From positions 1 to 33,843 of the forward strand of contig JABAZI010000075.1 in the NCBI GenBank assembly GCA_018608545.1: a stretch of DNA of 33,843 nucleotides, written 5' to 3'. Below, piece by piece: positions 1 through 8,593 of this stretch. The notes beneath the pieces were generated by a model. The model saw only the letters and a program-made list of their open reading frames with translations. It ran no database searches and was not told the DNA's origin. Within the stretch, counting starts at the first letter, position 1, and each line of letters starts with the position of its first letter. The position numbers were made by a program, and so were the translations under genes. Source of the DNA: Polaribacter sp. (GTDB lineage: Bacteria > Bacteroidota > Bacteroidia > Flavobacteriales > Flavobacteriaceae).

Positions 1-841
1 CTACATTAGATATGGTATGATGTGGGCTTCTAAAAGGCCGTTGATATAATAAGCCATCATTTTTAGTTTTCCCAACCACAGAATGGATTTTTGTAGTCTC
101 CAATGCTTCATGTAAAGTCATTGGAGGTAAAATAGATGGAAGTCTTTTTGCTAACATGGTTTTTCCAGATCCAGGAGGACCAATTAAAATAATATTGTGT
201 CCGCCAGCAGCTGCAATTTCCATACACCGTTTGATAGATTCTTGCCCTTTTACATCAGAAAAATCAAATTCTGGAAACTCAATATTTTTATAAAACTCAG
301 CCCTTGTATCTACGATGGTAGGAGCAATTTTTTGATTGCCATTAAAATGATCGATCACCTCTAAAATACTCTCAACTCCTAGCACCTCTATATCAGATAC
401 AATCGCAGCTTCTTTAGCGTTTTCTTTTGGTAAGATTAAATAGTTAAAACCTTCTTCTCTGGCTTTTATAGCCATGGGCAAAGCACCCATTATGGGCTGT
501 AAACTTCCGTCCAAAGAAAGTTCTCCCATGATCACATATTGGTGTATGTTTGCTGATTTTATTTGATTGGATGCGGCCAGGATTCCTATGGCTATCGTTA
601 AATCATAGGCAGCCCCTTCTTTTCTAATATCGGCGGGTGCCATATTGATAATAATCTTTTTCCCAGGAAGTTTGAAGTTATTGTTGTTGAGCGCAGCTGA
701 AATTCTGTAGGAACTTTCTCGAACAGCGTTATCTGGTAATCCTACTAAATGATAACCGATTCCTTTGTCAATATTTACTTCTACGGTAATTGTAGTGGCT
801 TCAATACCGAAAACGGCAGAACCATGGACTTTAACAAGCAT
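1..841 (-). CDS. comM: YifB/ComM family Mg-chelatase-like AAA ATPase, C-terminal part beyond window
   Basis: Start is the ATG at 841 (MLVKVHGSAVFGIEATTITVE); 280 codons are visible and the frame is still open at base 1, so roughly the C-terminal half is missing. This is why the ORF track omits it. The N-terminal Lon-protease-like (ChlI-type) domain carries GLPDNAVRESSYRI, IINMAPADIRKEG and GELSLDGSLQP. The AAA module begins with VKGQESIKRCMEIAAAGGHN and a Walker A GPPGSGKTMLAKRLP near residue 219, followed by the family's RPFRSPHHTIS. ComM-type proteins are hexameric helicases that promote branch migration during natural transformation in Vibrio and Haemophilus; the role in Bacteroidota is inferred. 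It lies 47 nt after ppc on the same strand, and its start codon sits inside an inverted repeat (see 839-875). Confidence 0.93.
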   Translation of the reverse strand, partial: MLVKVHGSAVFGIEATTITVEVNIDKGIGYHLVGLPDNAVRESSYRISAALNNNNFKLPGKKIIINMAPADIRKEGAAYDLTIAIGILAASNQIKSANIHQYVIMGELSLDGSLQPIMGALPMAIKAREEGFNYLILPKENAKEAAIVSDIEVLGVESILEVIDHFNGNQKIAPTIVDTRAEFYKNIEFPEFDFSDVKGQESIKRCMEIAAAGGHNIILIGPPGSGKTMLAKRLPSILPPMTLHEALETTKIHSVVGKTKNDGLLYQRPFRSPHHTISNV

Positions 842-875
842 TCTTTTTTCTTTAAAAATAAAGAAAAAAAGAATG
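839..875 (-). promoter_or_regulatory. Inverted repeat containing the comM start codon
   Basis: Between the ppc stop and comM, the minus strand reads CATTC-T7-CTTT, a short A/T loop, then AAAG-A6-GAATG. The arms pair over about 15-16 bp with one bulged base. The final ATG of the right arm is the comM initiation codon, and the purine-rich stretch before it would be the ribosome landing zone, so a folded transcript would bury both. No U-run follows, so it is not a standard terminator. The repeat is seen directly; translational control is inferred, and AU-rich pairing may be weak. Confidence 0.5.
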
Positions 876-888
876 CAATTAATTTTTT

Positions 889-3468
889 TTAGGCAGAATT
901 TCTACTTGCGTTGATATTCCCAAATAAAGAACGCATGACCATTTTTTCATACACTTCAATTTCTTGTTGGCTTCCCTCAGATTTTTGAAGTTCTTGAATT
1001 TTCTTTAAAGCAAACTGCTGAATTGTTAACAGAGGCAATACGATATCTTCTCTAACTTCGATAGATGCTTTTCCTACAGGGAAATTCTCCATCAATTCGC
1101 TGTGCCCAGTAAGTTTTAAAAGGAGTCTTTTGGTAGTTTGATATTCTGTATAAATCAATTTCCAAAATTCTCCAAATTCTGGGTCTTCAGCCATGTAAGA
1201 AGTCAATCCAAAGAAAGATTTTGTCAAACTCATCATGCTGTTTTCTAAGAGTGTTTTGAAGAAGTCTGAGGAGTTGTAAAACTCAATAACTTCGTCAAAT
1301 CTGTTTGCATCTTCATATTTTTTGAGGGCAGTTCCAACACCAAAGAAACCAGGAACATTTTGTTTTAATTGACTCCAACTTCCTACAAAAGGAATGGCTC
1401 TCAAAGCAGAAAAATCTAGGGTCTCAGAATTAGAACGCTTACTAGGTCTGCTCCCAATATTAGTTTTAGCATAGTATTTTAACGTACTCATTTTTTCTAA
1501 ATACGGCAAAAACTGAGGATGATTTTTAAAATTAACGTAGGTTTGATAGCTTGTATCCGCCATGTCATTGATCAGTTCTCTGTGGGTATCATTTAGTTGA
1601 TCTTTTGTAAACACATCATTTTTAATCCCAGAGCTTAATAATTGTTCTAAGTTATATTGAGAGGAATTTAAGGTACCAAAATTAGAGCTAATTGTTTGTC
1701 CTTGAATCGTTAATTGAATTTCTTTATCTTCTATTGTTGGTCCCAATGAAGCATAAAATTGATGTGTTTTTCCTCCTCCACGTGCAGGGGGTCCTCCACG
1801 TCCATCAAAGAAAATTACTTCAATGTCATATTCTTTTGAAATTCTTGTCAATGCTTCTTTTGCTTTAAAAATACCCCAATTTGCCATTAAATACCCACCA
1901 TCTTTTGTTCCATCAGAAAACCCAAGCATGATCGTTTGTTTGTTTTTTCTTTTAGAGACATGGTGTCTGTAGGTCTTGTTAGAATATAAGGTACGCATTA
2001 CTTCCTCTGAATTCTCTAAATCTTCTACGGTTTCAAAAAGCGGAATCACATCTACTGGTAATTCATTTTCAAAACCACATAAATTTAACATTGCGAAAGT
2101 TTCCATCACATTCAAAGCAGTTTGATTGTTACTAATAATGTAACGATTTGCTCCGCGTTCACCATTTCTATGCTGAATTTCTTTTAAAGCATAAATGGAT
2201 TCGATGGTTTTAACAGATGTTTCATCCGTTAAGATGTTGGTGTCAATTTCACCTTTTACAACCGATAAAATATCAATTTGTTCTTTTTCAGAAAGCGTTA
2301 AATAATTTTTTGGAAAGGTAGTGTCTCCAATTTTGTGTAAGTCTTCAACAATTTGCGTAAATGCTTTGTGATGAACCCGACTATCTTGTCTAATGTCTAA
2401 AGTAGCAAAGTGGAATCCAAAAATTCTAACTTTATTGATCACATCGTTTAGTTCTTCAACAAACAATGATTGGTGTTCATTTACAATAATTTCTCTTGCA
2501 GCATATAATTCTTCTAGAAGGATGTTTTGAGAGAAATTCACTTTAGCATAACTCCTAACCACATGCTTGTAAAGTCTTTTTTCTACTTTGGATAAAATAT
2601 TTTGAACACCATCAAAAGTAAAACGTCTTTTTAAACGTCTAATATCCCTGTAGTAACTTCTTAAAATGGTTTGACGCAATCTTTCTGCAACATTTAAGGT
2701 TATTTTTGTCGTTACAAAAGGATTTCCATCTCTATCTCCTCCGGGCCAAAAGCCTAGATCTATGATTTCGTTTTCGATAGGTTCTCCATCGTAAACATGT
2801 TGTTGAATATAATTATAGATTTTAGGAACAGAGTGGTAAAATACATGCTCTAAATACCAAATTAAGCTAACTGCTTCATCAAAAGGGGAAGGCTTTTCTT
2901 TTTTGTAGAAAGGAGTTTTCCCAAGTTGCGCTAGTAATTTTTTTATTAATAACAAATCATCATCTTGAATTGCTTTGTCTAAATCTGTAATAATTCCTAA
3001 AACACTTCCTGGATAAAATTGAGTGGGATGAGCAGTTAATACAATACGCACCTTGAAGTCCTCCAAATAAGCTTTTAATTTGTCTTTTTTATCACTAAGA
3101 AATGCCGATTCTTTGGAGTTTCTCAATGTACCAAATCCATTCATGTTATTTACCACGGGAAACGCTGCATCTTCAACAGCATCAAATAAAACAACCTGAC
3201 GTTCTATGAATTGAATAAAAAGAAAAAGCAAGTCTATTTTTTCCTTTTCAGTTGGATTGTCTTGGTATTTTTCAAAAAAATGATCAACAATTTCTGTTGG
3301 ATTTTTTTCTAGTTGAAATCCTTTTTTACAGACCTTATGTAAAAGAGGCAACAAAACTCCAGTATTGTCTATCGTGTCAAAAGGAAGGGTGGTAAAAATA
3401 CTGTTGTATATTTGATATTTAGACAGTACGTTTTCATTAAATCTTTCTAACTTAGGTAAGTTGTTCAT
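889..3468 (-). CDS. ppc: Phosphoenolpyruvate carboxylase
   Basis: Makes oxaloacetate from phosphoenolpyruvate and bicarbonate, refilling the TCA cycle. I place the start at the ATG at 3468 (MNNLPKLERFNENVL), giving 859 residues; the ORF-track start adds 14 hydrophobic residues unlike the family. Signatures with this numbering: VLTAHPTQ (catalytic His about 147), FWPGGDRDGNPFVT (about 240), GFSDGTKDGGYLMANWG (about 518) and the GRGG loop FFDGRGGPPARGGG (about 553). The length is slightly below the usual 880-960. The C-terminus is GNINASRNSA rather than the RNTG seen in E. coli and plant enzymes; the arginine and asparagine are kept. It stands alone, 175 nt after tilS and just before comM, with no neighbouring pathway gene. 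Allosteric control cannot be read from the sequence. Confidence 0.97.
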   Translation of the reverse strand: MNNLPKLERFNENVLSKYQIYNSIFTTLPFDTIDNTGVLLPLLHKVCKKGFQLEKNPTEIVDHFFEKYQDNPTEKEKIDLLFLFIQFIERQVVLFDAVEDAAFPVVNNMNGFGTLRNSKESAFLSDKKDKLKAYLEDFKVRIVLTAHPTQFYPGSVLGIITDLDKAIQDDDLLLIKKLLAQLGKTPFYKKEKPSPFDEAVSLIWYLEHVFYHSVPKIYNYIQQHVYDGEPIENEIIDLGFWPGGDRDGNPFVTTKITLNVAERLRQTILRSYYRDIRRLKRRFTFDGVQNILSKVEKRLYKHVVRSYAKVNFSQNILLEELYAAREIIVNEHQSLFVEELNDVINKVRIFGFHFATLDIRQDSRVHHKAFTQIVEDLHKIGDTTFPKNYLTLSEKEQIDILSVVKGEIDTNILTDETSVKTIESIYALKEIQHRNGERGANRYIISNNQTALNVMETFAMLNLCGFENELPVDVIPLFETVEDLENSEEVMRTLYSNKTYRHHVSKRKNKQTIMLGFSDGTKDGGYLMANWGIFKAKEALTRISKEYDIEVIFFDGRGGPPARGGGKTHQFYASLGPTIEDKEIQLTIQGQTISSNFGTLNSSQYNLEQLLSSGIKNDVFTKDQLNDTHRELINDMADTSYQTYVNFKNHPQFLPYLEKMSTLKYYAKTNIGSRPSKRSNSETLDFSALRAIPFVGSWSQLKQNVPGFFGVGTALKKYEDANRFDEVIEFYNSSDFFKTLLENSMMSLTKSFFGLTSYMAEDPEFGEFWKLIYTEYQTTKRLLLKLTGHSELMENFPVGKASIEVREDIVLPLLTIQQFALKKIQELQKSEGSQQEIEVYEKMVMRSLFGNINASRNSA

Positions 3469-3643
3469 TTTTGGTATAATTTTACGGAATAAAATTACAA
3501 AAAACAGCAATCATTGAACCTACCTTTTTGTCAATAATCACTTGTTTTTTTACGAAAACGATATAAATTCCGAGATTCTAGTGCTTAAATGTTTAATTTG
3601 TATCAGTCTAAGTGAGTTTTGTTTTGTTTCAAACGGAAGAATT

Positions 3644-4954
3644 TTAGAATAAAGATATTTTGATCAAAGAAGTTGTTTGTTCAGTAACCTGAAAACGCGA
3701 ATCTTGGCGATGATTTATAATTAAAATAACACGATCATCATTATTACAAAGTAACCAAGTAGTTTGTTTTTCTATAAGCGAAAATTTTTCATCTTTAAAA
3801 TACTTACTAAGTTTCTTTTTTCCTTTCATTCCAGTAGGATAAAAGAAATCTCCTTTTTCCCATTTTCTGAGTTTTAATGGGAACAAGATTTTTTCTTTGT
3901 CAATAAAAACCGTTTTTCTGTTTTCTTCCGACTTTTGTTGAGTAGCTTCTATTTTTAAGTGAATTGGAGTGGTTATTTCTTGTTGCTGTTCCGTAATAAA
4001 AATTGTTTTGACATCCTTTGAAACACTGTTTTTAAACAAGAACAAATACGCCCTATCTTTTAATAGTGTATTTGTTTTAGAAAATACTTGTTTGCCAGAC
4101 TGAGCGGTAAGTAGGGTATACACATTGTCCCATTCGGTAAAGTTATATTGTTTTAAAAGTTGATATAAATATGCTTTTGGATTCGATAATTTTTCTAATT
4201 TTTTAATGCTAATTTTAATAGCATCTTCTTCTACGGTAACAATGTTTGATTTAATATTTTCAATTCGATCCTCAATAATTTCTTGACTTTCTCTTAAGTT
4301 ATTGGTCGTCTTTGCAAAGGTGTCGACTAAACTAGGATTTATTTCTTTCAAATAAGGAACAACTTGATGTCTAATTTTATTTCGAATGTATTTTGTTGTT
4401 GCATTGCTTTTGTCTTCCCTCCATTCAATGGCGTATTCTTTTATAAACGTTGAAATTTCTTTTTGAGAAAAGGGTAAAAGTGGACGCACAATATTTCCAT
4501 TAATTTGAGGGATTCCAGTAAGCCCATCTAACCCAGTTCCACGAGTTAAATTAATTAAAAAAGTTTCTATGTTGTCATCTGCATGATGCGCTGTTAATAC
4601 ATAATCAAATGAATTTTGTTCAACCAGTTCTGAAAACCAATGATACCGTAAGTTTCTTGCAGTGATTTGAGTAGATTGCTTATTCTCTTGGGCGATTTCT
4701 TTGGTTTTAAATTGTTTGGTATATACTCGAGCATTTAATTTTTCACCTAATTTTTTTACAAATTCTTCGTCTAAATCACTCTCTTTTCCTCGTAAATTAA
4801 AGTTGCAGTGTGCCAATGAAATCGCAAACCCTAATTTTGAAAGTAAGGTCGTTAAAGCTACAGAATCAATACCCCCAGAAATTGCAACTAAAAGCTTTTT
4901 ATCCTTTAAAAAAGGAAGGTTTTGTTGAATATAATTTGAGAATTTTTGTAGCAT
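3644..4954 (-). CDS. tilS: tRNA(Ile)-lysidine synthase
   Basis: Uses ATP and lysine to convert C34 of the tRNA-Ile CAU anticodon to lysidine, changing both its charging and its decoding from AUG to AUA. This is normally essential. The 436 residues fit the longer TilS form. The N-terminal PP-loop is AISGGIDSVALTTL (SGGIDS 26-31), followed by the family-typical LAHCNFNLRGKESDLDEEFV, NLRYHWF, LTAHHADDNIETFLINLTRGTGLDGLTGIP and WREDKSNATTKYIRNKIRHQVVPYL. A C-terminal TilS domain follows (WEKGDFFYPTGMKGKKKLSKYFKDEK). It starts 21 nt after the small unknown ORF and is probably co-transcribed with pabB. Confidence 0.97.
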   Translation of the reverse strand: MLQKFSNYIQQNLPFLKDKKLLVAISGGIDSVALTTLLSKLGFAISLAHCNFNLRGKESDLDEEFVKKLGEKLNARVYTKQFKTKEIAQENKQSTQITARNLRYHWFSELVEQNSFDYVLTAHHADDNIETFLINLTRGTGLDGLTGIPQINGNIVRPLLPFSQKEISTFIKEYAIEWREDKSNATTKYIRNKIRHQVVPYLKEINPSLVDTFAKTTNNLRESQEIIEDRIENIKSNIVTVEEDAIKISIKKLEKLSNPKAYLYQLLKQYNFTEWDNVYTLLTAQSGKQVFSKTNTLLKDRAYLFLFKNSVSKDVKTIFITEQQQEITTPIHLKIEATQQKSEENRKTVFIDKEKILFPLKLRKWEKGDFFYPTGMKGKKKLSKYFKDEKFSLIEKQTTWLLCNNDDRVILIINHRQDSRFQVTEQTTSLIKISLF

Positions 4955-4975
4955 TATTTATCAAAAATACGTAAA

Positions 4976-5218
4976 TTAAACTTGAGATTTTAACCAAATA
5001 CGAATCTCTTTTCTCAGAGAAACCTCTGGCTTTGGTAGAGGAATTGTTGTACCATATTGTTTGCTCCTGTTGAATTTCGAAAAAGTGATTTTTAGTTGTT
5101 TCCATTCTTTTGGATTGACTTCTAAAAACTTGGCAAACATATTCTGTTCAGTTGGTTTCTCTTCTAATTGATTTAAGGTTTTTTTAAAAAGCTCCTCTTG
5201 ATGTAACATCATCTTCAT
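4976..5218 (-). CDS. Unknown 80-residue protein between pabB and tilS
   Basis: I do not recognise a characterised family. The product is 80 residues, charged and probably helical, without a signal peptide, membrane segment or cysteine: MKMMLHQEELFKKTLNQLEE at the N-terminus and SLRKEIRIWLKSQV at the end. Support for it being real: it is on the same strand as pabB and tilS, its start overlaps the pabB stop by 35 nt (26 nt if the MLHQEEL start at 5209 is used), which suggests translational coupling, and it fills the gap almost exactly. The overlapping 68-residue track ORF at 4899-5105 is a shadow. A link to folate synthesis or tRNA modification would be guesswork. Confidence 0.7.
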   Translation of the reverse strand: MKMMLHQEELFKKTLNQLEEKPTEQNMFAKFLEVNPKEWKQLKITFSKFNRSKQYGTTIPLPKPEVSLRKEIRIWLKSQV

Positions 5219-6518
5219 TATTTTGGTTTAATAAAACATATTTCATTGCTTTTGCTTTCAGTAAGCATTCCTCATATTCTTTATCCGGAATAGATTTAGC
5301 GGTAATAGCACCTCCAACGGAGTAAGAAACATACTTTTTTGATGCATTGTACAAAATGCTTCTAATGATCACATTAAAATTAAAATCATTCTCGGGGGTA
5401 AAGTAACCAACAGTTCCAGAATATAAGCCCCGTTTAGATTCCTCAAATTTTTCTATAATTTTCATGGCCGCAACTTTTGGAGCACCAGTCATGCTTCCCA
5501 TTGGGAATGTCTCTCTAATTACATCTACAGGATGTGTATTTTCTTTTACTTCGGAAACTACGGTAGAAATTAATTGATGTACTTGTTTAAACGAATATAC
5601 TTTACACAACTCTTCTACTTTGACACTTCCTTTTTTAGCTGTTTTAGAGAGGTCATTCCTAACCAAATCTACAATCATTACATTTTCTGCACGTTCTTTT
5701 TCATTTTGCATTAAATTCGCTGCTAGTTGTGTGTCATCAAGTTTACTTTGGACTCTTTTAGCGGTTCCTTTTATAGGTTGAGAAATTATTTTTAAACCTT
5801 CCTTTTTAATGTATCGTTCTGGAGAGGCACACAACGCGATTTTGTTATCCAATTTTAAAAAAGAAGCAAAAGGTGGCGCTGATATTTCATTGAGATGCCT
5901 GTATACTTCAACCGGGTTTATGGTGGTGTTTTCTGCATAGAATTCTTGGCAAAAATTAACTTCATAGATATCTCCTCTTTGAATATGAGCTAAAATTTCA
6001 TCTATTTTAGAATGGTATTCTTTTTGAGGTATTCTAAGTTTTATATTGATGTCTGAATTTATTTTTTCAATTTTTGGAGCTTTCACTTTTTTGATTTCTT
6101 CAAAATCACTTTCAATCTCATCATCGATCATTTTTAAATAGTGAAACTCAATAGCTTCCTTTTTGACGAAAATAAGTTTTTTAGGCTGAAAGAAATATAA
6201 GTCAGCAAAATTTAAACCATCAAAATTAGACGAGGAAAGCTGTTCAACGTCATTTTTAACATCATACGTTAGGTATCCGAAAATATAATCTTTAGTAAGA
6301 GTTTGATATTCTTTTAGCTTTTCAAAAGCATTGTAATAATCGGTCTTTATAGATGTAAATTCATCTGCAGCCAACGCACAATCGAAGCTATTATATTGTT
6401 GGTTATGATTGTTCGAATCTAACCAAATGAGAGTTTCAAACTGCTGAGACCAATTCAGTAAATTCGATTTGAATTCACTAATATCAACTGTTTTAAAGAT
6501 TCGAATTGTTCTTTGCAT
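5184..6518 (-). CDS. pabB: Aminodeoxychorismate synthase component I
   Basis: Chorismate-utilising enzyme that aminates chorismate to 4-amino-4-deoxychorismate for p-aminobenzoate and folate. The start is taken as the ATG at 6518 (MQRTIRIFKTVDIS, 444 residues). The longer track ORF begins upstream and would translate the lpd terminator, so its first 35 residues are rejected. PIKGTAKR (Lys about 250) has the lysine characteristic of PabB, where anthranilate synthase TrpE has PIAGT; this decides the assignment. Other landmarks are GDIYEVNFCQEF, FASFLKLD, CASPERYIK, MIVDLVRNDL, FPMGSMTGAPKVAAMKIIE and YSGTVGY. The glutaminase (PabA) and lyase (PabC) are not in the window. It overlaps the start of the 80-residue ORF downstream. 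Confidence 0.94.
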   Translation of the reverse strand: MQRTIRIFKTVDISEFKSNLLNWSQQFETLIWLDSNNHNQQYNSFDCALAADEFTSIKTDYYNAFEKLKEYQTLTKDYIFGYLTYDVKNDVEQLSSSNFDGLNFADLYFFQPKKLIFVKKEAIEFHYLKMIDDEIESDFEEIKKVKAPKIEKINSDINIKLRIPQKEYHSKIDEILAHIQRGDIYEVNFCQEFYAENTTINPVEVYRHLNEISAPPFASFLKLDNKIALCASPERYIKKEGLKIISQPIKGTAKRVQSKLDDTQLAANLMQNEKERAENVMIVDLVRNDLSKTAKKGSVKVEELCKVYSFKQVHQLISTVVSEVKENTHPVDVIRETFPMGSMTGAPKVAAMKIIEKFEESKRGLYSGTVGYFTPENDFNFNVIIRSILYNASKKYVSYSVGGAITAKSIPDKEYEECLLKAKAMKYVLLNQNNEDDVTSRGAF

Positions 6519-6551
6519 ATCTTTTGTAAAAATACGAATTATACCCACAAA

Positions 6552-6576
6552 AAAAGCAACCAATTTGGTTGCTTTT
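6552..6576 (-). terminator. Rho-independent terminator of lpd
   Basis: Perfect 11-bp stem, AAAAGCAACCA / TGGTTGCTTTT, with a 3-nt loop. On the minus strand it lies about 20 nt after the lpd stop and runs into a T-tract (complement of the A-run from 6549). It separates lpd from pabB and shows that the upstream part of the long pabB ORF is not coding. Confidence 0.85.
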
Positions 6577-6595
6577 GAGAATAAATATAATGTAT

Positions 6596-7996
6596 TTATG
6601 CGTTTAATGGTTTTCCATCCCAAGCAGCTTTTGCAGCCTCTTTAACAGCTTCAGAGTAGGTTGGGTGCCCATGACAAATTCTTGCTAAATCTTCAGCAGA
6701 AGCTCTGAATTCCATCGCAACAGCAGCCTCCATAATTAAATCTGCAACTCGTGCTCCAACCATGTGAACTCCTAAAATTTCGTCCGTATTTTTGTCAGCT
6801 AAAACTTTTACAAAACCATCAATATCTCCACTTGCACGAGATCTTCCTAGAGCTCTCATAGAAAACTTACCAGCTTTGTATTCAATTTTTTCAGTCTTTA
6901 ATTCGTCTTCAGTTTTACCAACTGCAGCAGCTTCTGGCCAAGTGTAAACAATACCAGGAATTAAATTATAATTAATATGTGGCTTTTCACCAGCTAAATA
7001 TTCAGCAACAACGACTCCTTCTTCCTCTGCTTTGTGAGCTAACATTGCGCCTTTTACAACATCGCCAATTGCATATATATTTGAGATATTTGTTTGTAAA
7101 TGGTCGTTTACAGAAACTTGACCACGTTCATTTACATCGACACCAATTTTTTCTAAACCTAAGCCTTTTGTGTAGGCTTTTCTTCCTACAGAAACCAGAC
7201 AATAATCCCCGGAGAATTTAATTTCTCTATTTTTTTTATCAGTAGCTTTCACAACTACGGCATCTCCATTTCTTTGAACAGAAGTAACTTTATGACTGGT
7301 TGCAAACTTGATTCCTTGTTTTTTGAATACTTTTTGCAATTCTTTAGAAACATCAGTATCCATTCCTGGAACAATTTTGTCCATATATTCGATTACCGTA
7401 ACTTCTGCTCCTAAACGCTTGTATACCGAACCTAGTTCTAAGCCAATAACACCGCCTCCAATTACGAGTAAGTGTTTGGGCACCTCAGGAAGTTTTAAGG
7501 CTTCAGTAGAAGTGATTACACGTTCTTTATCTATGGAAATAAAAGGGAGTGTTGAAGGTTTTGACCCTGTTGCAATAATGATATTTATTCCTTCAATAAC
7601 TTCTTCTGAACCATCACTTTTAGACACTTTTACATGGGTAGCATCTTTAAAAGAACCGATACCTTCAAAAACATCAATCTTGTTTTTATCCATTAGATAT
7701 TTAATACCACCTGTTGTAGTTTCTACAACCTTCGCTTTTCTTTCCACCATTTTACCAAAATCGAAAGAAGGCTGTTTCACTGAAATTCCATGCTCTTCAA
7801 AATGATGTACAGCATCGTAGTAGTGGTGTGAAGAATCTAGTAACGCTTTGGATGGAATACAACCAACATTTAAACAGGTTCCCCCTAAAGTTGAATATTT
7901 TTCAACAAGCGCTACTTTTTTTCCTAATTGGGATGCTCTAACTGCAGAGATATATCCTCCAGGACCAGAACCAATTACAATAATATCATATTTCAT
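6596..7996 (-). CDS. lpdA: Dihydrolipoyl dehydrogenase (E3)
   Basis: FAD disulfide oxidoreductase that reoxidises dihydrolipoamide in 2-oxoacid dehydrogenase complexes and the glycine cleavage system, passing electrons to NAD. 466 residues, full length. FAD site GSGPGGYISAVRASQLG (9-25); redox disulfide GGTCLNVGCIPSK (Cys41, Cys46); NAD site GGGVIGLELGSVYKRLGAEVTVIE; second FAD motif NIYAIGDVVKGAMLAHKAEEEG; C-terminal dimer-interface catalytic pair HGHPTYSEAVKEA (His444, Glu449). It is monocistronic, between its own terminator and a -7 element at 8054-8061. No E1 or E2 gene is adjacent, so it may serve several complexes. Confidence 0.97.
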   Translation of the reverse strand: MKYDIIVIGSGPGGYISAVRASQLGKKVALVEKYSTLGGTCLNVGCIPSKALLDSSHHYYDAVHHFEEHGISVKQPSFDFGKMVERKAKVVETTTGGIKYLMDKNKIDVFEGIGSFKDATHVKVSKSDGSEEVIEGINIIIATGSKPSTLPFISIDKERVITSTEALKLPEVPKHLLVIGGGVIGLELGSVYKRLGAEVTVIEYMDKIVPGMDTDVSKELQKVFKKQGIKFATSHKVTSVQRNGDAVVVKATDKKNREIKFSGDYCLVSVGRKAYTKGLGLEKIGVDVNERGQVSVNDHLQTNISNIYAIGDVVKGAMLAHKAEEEGVVVAEYLAGEKPHINYNLIPGIVYTWPEAAAVGKTEDELKTEKIEYKAGKFSMRALGRSRASGDIDGFVKVLADKNTDEILGVHMVGARVADLIMEAAVAMEFRASAEDLARICHGHPTYSEAVKEAAKAAWDGKPLNA

Positions 7997-8053
7997 GAGT
8001 GTCTTTTTTTTTATAATACAGAACCGTTAAGGTTGTTTTTTTGTAACAGATCA

Positions 8054-8061
8054 CAAAAATA
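8054..8061 (-). promoter_or_regulatory. Probable lpd promoter, -7 element
   Basis: The minus strand reads TATTTTTG, a perfect TAnnTTTG Bacteroidota -7 element, 58 nt before the lpd ATG. At the -33 position there is TTT rather than TTG with an 18-nt spacer. Only the -7 half is a full match. Confidence 0.5.
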
Positions 8062-8094
8062 GGGATATTTTAATAAAATAAAGGGAGAATTTAG

Positions 8095-8102
8095 TAGTTT
8101 TA
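8095..8102 (+). promoter_or_regulatory. Possible promoter of the haem-binding protein gene
   Basis: TAGTTTTA matches TAnnTTTG at 7 of 8 positions and lies 17 nt before the ATG at 8120, a usual distance for a short flavobacterial leader. No convincing TTG lies at -33. Weak support. Confidence 0.3.
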
Positions 8103-8119
8103 CTTTTAAAATATAGACA

Positions 8120-8593
8120 ATGAGCATTCTAAAAAAAATAGGGATTTTTTTGGTATTAATCCTACTTATCTCTCAATTCTTTGCCCCTGAAAAAAATGAA
8201 GGAAATATCGATTCTGTATCGACTTTTATTGCAGAAACTAATCCACCAGAAGAGGTCATGAAAATTTTACAAACGAGTTGTTATGACTGCCACTCAAGTA
8301 AAACAACATACCCTTGGTATAATAATATTACTCCAATAAACTATTGGTTAGCCCATCATGTTAAAGAAGGGAAACAACATTTAAACTTCTCTAAATGGAA
8401 CGAATATTCCATAAAAAAGAAAGCTCATAAGATCGATGAATTATATGAAGAAGTTGAAGAGGGTGAAATGCCGTTAAAATCGTATACATGGACCCATTCT
8501 GAAGCCAACCTTACAGCACAACAAATCAATGCTGTTGTAAATTGGGGTGAAAAAGTGCAGGCAGATTATTTGCAACAAATCAATTTAAAATAA
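8120..8593 (+). CDS. Membrane-anchored haem-binding domain protein
   Basis: 157 residues. An N-terminal hydrophobic segment (about residues 6-22, KIGIFLVLILLISQFFA) acts as signal anchor or signal peptide and places the rest in the periplasm. A single c-type haem motif CYDCH (Cys54, Cys57, His58) is followed by TTYPWYNNITPINYWLAHHVKEGKQHLNFSKW, the pattern of the Bacteroidota haem_bd family (PF14376, from memory). His78-His79 or His87 could supply the distal ligand. The redox partner is unknown; such proteins are often annotated cytochrome c. Its stop abuts the first codon of the glycosyltransferase, so the two are likely one transcript, though a functional tie is not evident. Confidence 0.85.
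   Translation: MSILKKIGIFLVLILLISQFFAPEKNEGNIDSVSTFIAETNPPEEVMKILQTSCYDCHSSKTTYPWYNNITPINYWLAHHVKEGKQHLNFSKWNEYSIKKKAHKIDELYEEVEEGEMPLKSYTWTHSEANLTAQQINAVVNWGEKVQADYLQQINLK

Noticed and set aside
4899-5105. 68-residue leftward ORF across the 80-residue gene
   Set aside because: Different frame inside the better-supported 80-residue ORF and tilS start; composition is not protein-like.
6519-6623. N-terminal extension of pabB in the track
   Set aside because: It would translate through the lpd terminator hairpin; the family-like start is the ATG at 6518.
7308-7805. 165-residue rightward ORF
   Set aside because: Lies entirely antisense to lpd, whose motifs are unambiguous; a shadow frame.
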